Below are positions 62,146 to 64,000 of a stretch of DNA of 64,000 nt, piece by piece; position 1 is the first letter of the stretch, and each line of letters starts with the position of its first letter. Origin of the DNA: JAFDVL01 sp963794955. GTDB taxonomy: Bacteria > Acidobacteriota > Blastocatellia > RBC074. The stretch covers positions 1 through 64,000 of the forward strand of contig CAWCGF010000002.1 in the NCBI GenBank assembly GCA_963794955.1, in the 5' to 3' direction. The notes below the pieces were generated by a model that did not search any database, was not told where the DNA came from, and saw only the letters and a list, made by a program, of their open reading frames with translations. The position numbers and the translations under genes are program-made.

Positions 62146-63999
62146 TCACCGCCACTCGCCTTGCAACCCAAACGCCGCCCAGTAATACGGCGCGCGCCAT
62201 TTCTCTTGCTTCCACAACGCCACCTGCGCCGCGCGCAACGCCGCCGCCGGACGCATCTTTTGCTTGAGCATGGCTTCATAAAAGTGCGTCATCAAATCCG
62301 CCGTAGCTTGATCGCTGACATTCCACAAACTGACGACCACACGCGGCGCGCCTGCATACATAAAGCCGCGCGTCAACCCAATCACGCCTTCACCTCGGAC
62401 TTCCTGTCCCAGCCCCGTCTGACAGGCGCTGAGTACAACCAACTCCGTCGCGGAGAGTTTCAGGTTGTAAATTTCAGGGGCAAGCAGGAAGCCATTTTGT
62501 GCGGCTCCTTTTTCATCTACCAAGGAAAGCACCAGACCGGAAAGCGCGGGGTTTGCACTGTTGAGAAAGCCGTGCGTAGCAAAATGAAGGATACGATAGT
62601 TCCCAAGCTCATCACTCATCGCGGCGCTGCGATTAGCGGCAAAGTCGAACACGGCGCGACTTTCCAGCGGGCTGACCAACGCCAGGATCGCCTCGGCTTC
62701 ACGCCGCGTATTGGGCAAGCGCGGAATGCGGGATTCGGGATCAACGATGCCCAACGTTTTGGCCGTTTTGAGTAACAAAATGCGCGCGGTATCAGTGGTG
62801 GGTGCAGGCGCAGTCGCAGCGAGGGATTTGCTCTCTACCCCGACAGCAATTGTCTTGACGCGCTCATCCTTCGTTTCAAACACCGGGTCTGCCAGCACTG
62901 CCACGACCTTGGATGCGAGCCGCCGCTGGCCTTTTTCCTGTCGCAAAACCGCCAGCGTGGAGGCGGAAGGTGCAGTTACGATTTCGTGGCGGACGATCAC
63001 AGGGAGAAGGGGCGTAGGGGAGTGGCGGAGTGGCGGAGCAATGCCCGCTTTCTCCCTTTGTCCCCTTCTCCCCTTCTCCCCTTCTGGCTCCGGCAACGCC
63101 CCAAACGGCACATACTGCAAGGCCCCATCCGCCACAATCAACAACCGTTTCTTGCCTAACTGGTGCGCCACGGGAGCCAGCAACATCCGGCTCAAGGTGG
63201 CCGCGACACGCGCAAAGTCATCGCCTGCGACATTCGCGGTGTGCAAGCCTCGTTGATGGCGCACGGCGCGTTCCTGCTGGCGCGGGTCGGTTAACAATTC
63301 ATAAAACTGGCGGGCATTTTTTTCGATCTCAGCGCGTGCCGGTAACTCGTAACTCGTGATCGTAGTGGTCGTGACTGCCCACAGATAGCTGCGCTCCTCG
63401 CCTAAGGAATATTCCAGCAGCATCGTATTGGCATCCAAGACCTCTTGTTGAATGGCGCGGACAGTGAGCGGTTGCGGTTGCATGAGCGCGATATAACGGG
63501 GGCTGGCGCGCCGCACTTGCGCCTGCACCTCGCGCAAAGCCGCCGTCAGATTTTCAACTTCGGTAGCCAGCGTGGCTGCCTGTGCCGCGGTGGTCGTATC
63601 GTTCAGCAGGAGCAGTTGTTGCGAAGCCTTGTCGGTGAGTTGCTGTTGCAATTCCCGCTCGCGCGTCATCAGTTCCGGGGCGGCATCGCTGCGAATCTCG
63701 GCCCCAGCCTCCTGCAGTAATTCCAGGAGACTGCGCGCGCGCGCCTGTTCGCTGGCTTGCAACGCCAGCGCGACAAAGGTGGAGCGCCGCTCTTGCTTGC
63801 GCATCCGCATCAGCAAATCAATATAAAATTCGTAGTACTGCGCCGACGAAGCGCGATACGCCGCGCGTAGTTCCGGGCTGTCCAGTTTCGCCCGCAGGGT
63901 CTCAGCGATCTTGATGGCTTGTTCAATGTGCGCGCGTGCGCCTTTCAGTTTGTCGCGTCCTCGTTCGACACGGGCAATACCATAATACGCTTTGGCCAT
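62146..63999 (-). CDS. CHAT-domain protein, 5' end beyond the window
   Basis: At least 617 residues are present. The visible N-terminus (KAYYGIARVERGRDKLKGAR) is TPR-like, so the gene very probably continues to the right and the ATG at 63999 is internal. Helical linkers follow, then a CHAT (caspase HetF-associated with TPR) protease domain at about 255-617 with catalytic His in RILHFATHGFLN and Cys in LVVLSACQTGLG. Such proteins can act as caspase-like proteases in signalling or defence. A low-complexity insert (GEKGRRGQREKAG) lies in the CHAT fold and corresponds to a G/C-rich DNA block at 63001-63096. Confidence 0.9.
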   Translation of the reverse strand: MAKAYYGIARVERGRDKLKGARAHIEQAIKIAETLRAKLDSPELRAAYRASSAQYYEFYIDLLMRMRKQERRSTFVALALQASEQARARSLLELLQEAGAEIRSDAAPELMTRERELQQQLTDKASQQLLLLNDTTTAAQAATLATEVENLTAALREVQAQVRRASPRYIALMQPQPLTVRAIQQEVLDANTMLLEYSLGEERSYLWAVTTTTITSYELPARAEIEKNARQFYELLTDPRQQERAVRHQRGLHTANVAGDDFARVAATLSRMLLAPVAHQLGKKRLLIVADGALQYVPFGALPEPEGEKGRRGQREKAGIAPPLRHSPTPLLPVIVRHEIVTAPSASTLAVLRQEKGQRRLASKVVAVLADPVFETKDERVKTIAVGVESKSLAATAPAPTTDTARILLLKTAKTLGIVDPESRIPRLPNTRREAEAILALVSPLESRAVFDFAANRSAAMSDELGNYRILHFATHGFLNSANPALSGLVLSLVDEKGAAQNGFLLAPEIYNLKLSATELVVLSACQTGLGQEVRGEGVIGLTRGFMYAGAPRVVVSLWNVSDQATADLMTHFYEAMLKQKMRPAAALRAAQVALWKQEKWRAPYYWAAFGLQGEWR

Positions 64000-64000
64000 A

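Noticed and set aside
1..64000. CRISPR arrays, tRNA, rRNA or prophage genes
   Set aside because: I looked for regular direct repeats with spacers, T-loop-like motifs and phage structural proteins and found none.

Overview
The window looks like a chromosome segment of an Acidobacteriota member, probably a Blastocatellia-like soil lineage. This is inferred from gene content: two very large Oar-type TonB receptors with an N-terminal carboxypeptidase-regulatory fold, a DUF1592/DUF1552 secreted cytochrome pair, a CRTAC1 (FG-GAP/UnbV) protein next to a TPR protein, a CHAT protein and DUF4384 proteins. Base composition is moderate, slightly above half GC by eye. I saw no rRNA, tRNA, CRISPR array or prophage.

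Layout. 0-5.3 kb is a compact minus-strand operon (unknown protein, ClpX-like ATPase, YjbQ, aldo/keto reductase, Bcr-type MFS pump, HEIGHH metalloprotease) behind a good sigma70-like promoter. 5.6-8.5 kb is a graveyard of three decayed plus-strand genes: a frameshifted histidine kinase, a response regulator cut off after its receiver, and a trypsin-endonuclease fusion that lost its N-terminus and reading frame. 8.5-36 kb is mostly housekeeping and conserved hypothetical genes: a Tat-exported class V aminotransferase, a PEP-CTERM protein, recA with palindromic promoter sites, thiolase, a BON protein, glmM, a PIG-L deacetylase, thiS, an SbcC/Rad50-like ATPase, an MFS carrier, the DUF1592/DUF1552 pair, surE-pcm and DedA. 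36-39 kb holds a nucleotide cyclase fused to DUF4384 beside a Crp/Fnr regulator. 39-49.5 kb holds two convergent Oar receptors, with a LacI-family HTH remnant beside the first, and the CRTAC1/TPR pair.

49.5-61 kb is the most unusual part. It is a minus-strand peptide-export locus with a C39-peptidase ABC transporter carrying two cyclic-nucleotide-binding domains, an HlyD protein, a parvulin-type isomerase, an RND-type lipoprotein adaptor, a Cys-rich protein of unknown function, and at least seven short precursor genes. The precursors share a leader (RTQ-[IL]-x-DL ... EL-T-x-x-EM-x-x-V-x-GG) ending in a double glycine, but their cores differ completely. No known peptide-modifying enzyme is visible. 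Five genes of this locus carry single frameshifts, mostly in short homopolymers, and mobile DNA surrounds it: an IS200/IS605-like transposase, two small elements sharing its ends, REP-like double palindromes and an element with 16-bp inverted termini. The window closes with a DUF4384 protein and a CHAT protein cut by the window edge.

How the parts may work together (inference): precursors would be made with a GG leader, cut by the C39 domain, and exported through transporter plus HlyD with help from the parvulin. The cNMP-binding domains would tie export to a cyclic nucleotide. The concentration of frameshifts suggests decay, phase variation or residual sequencing indels; raw reads would decide.
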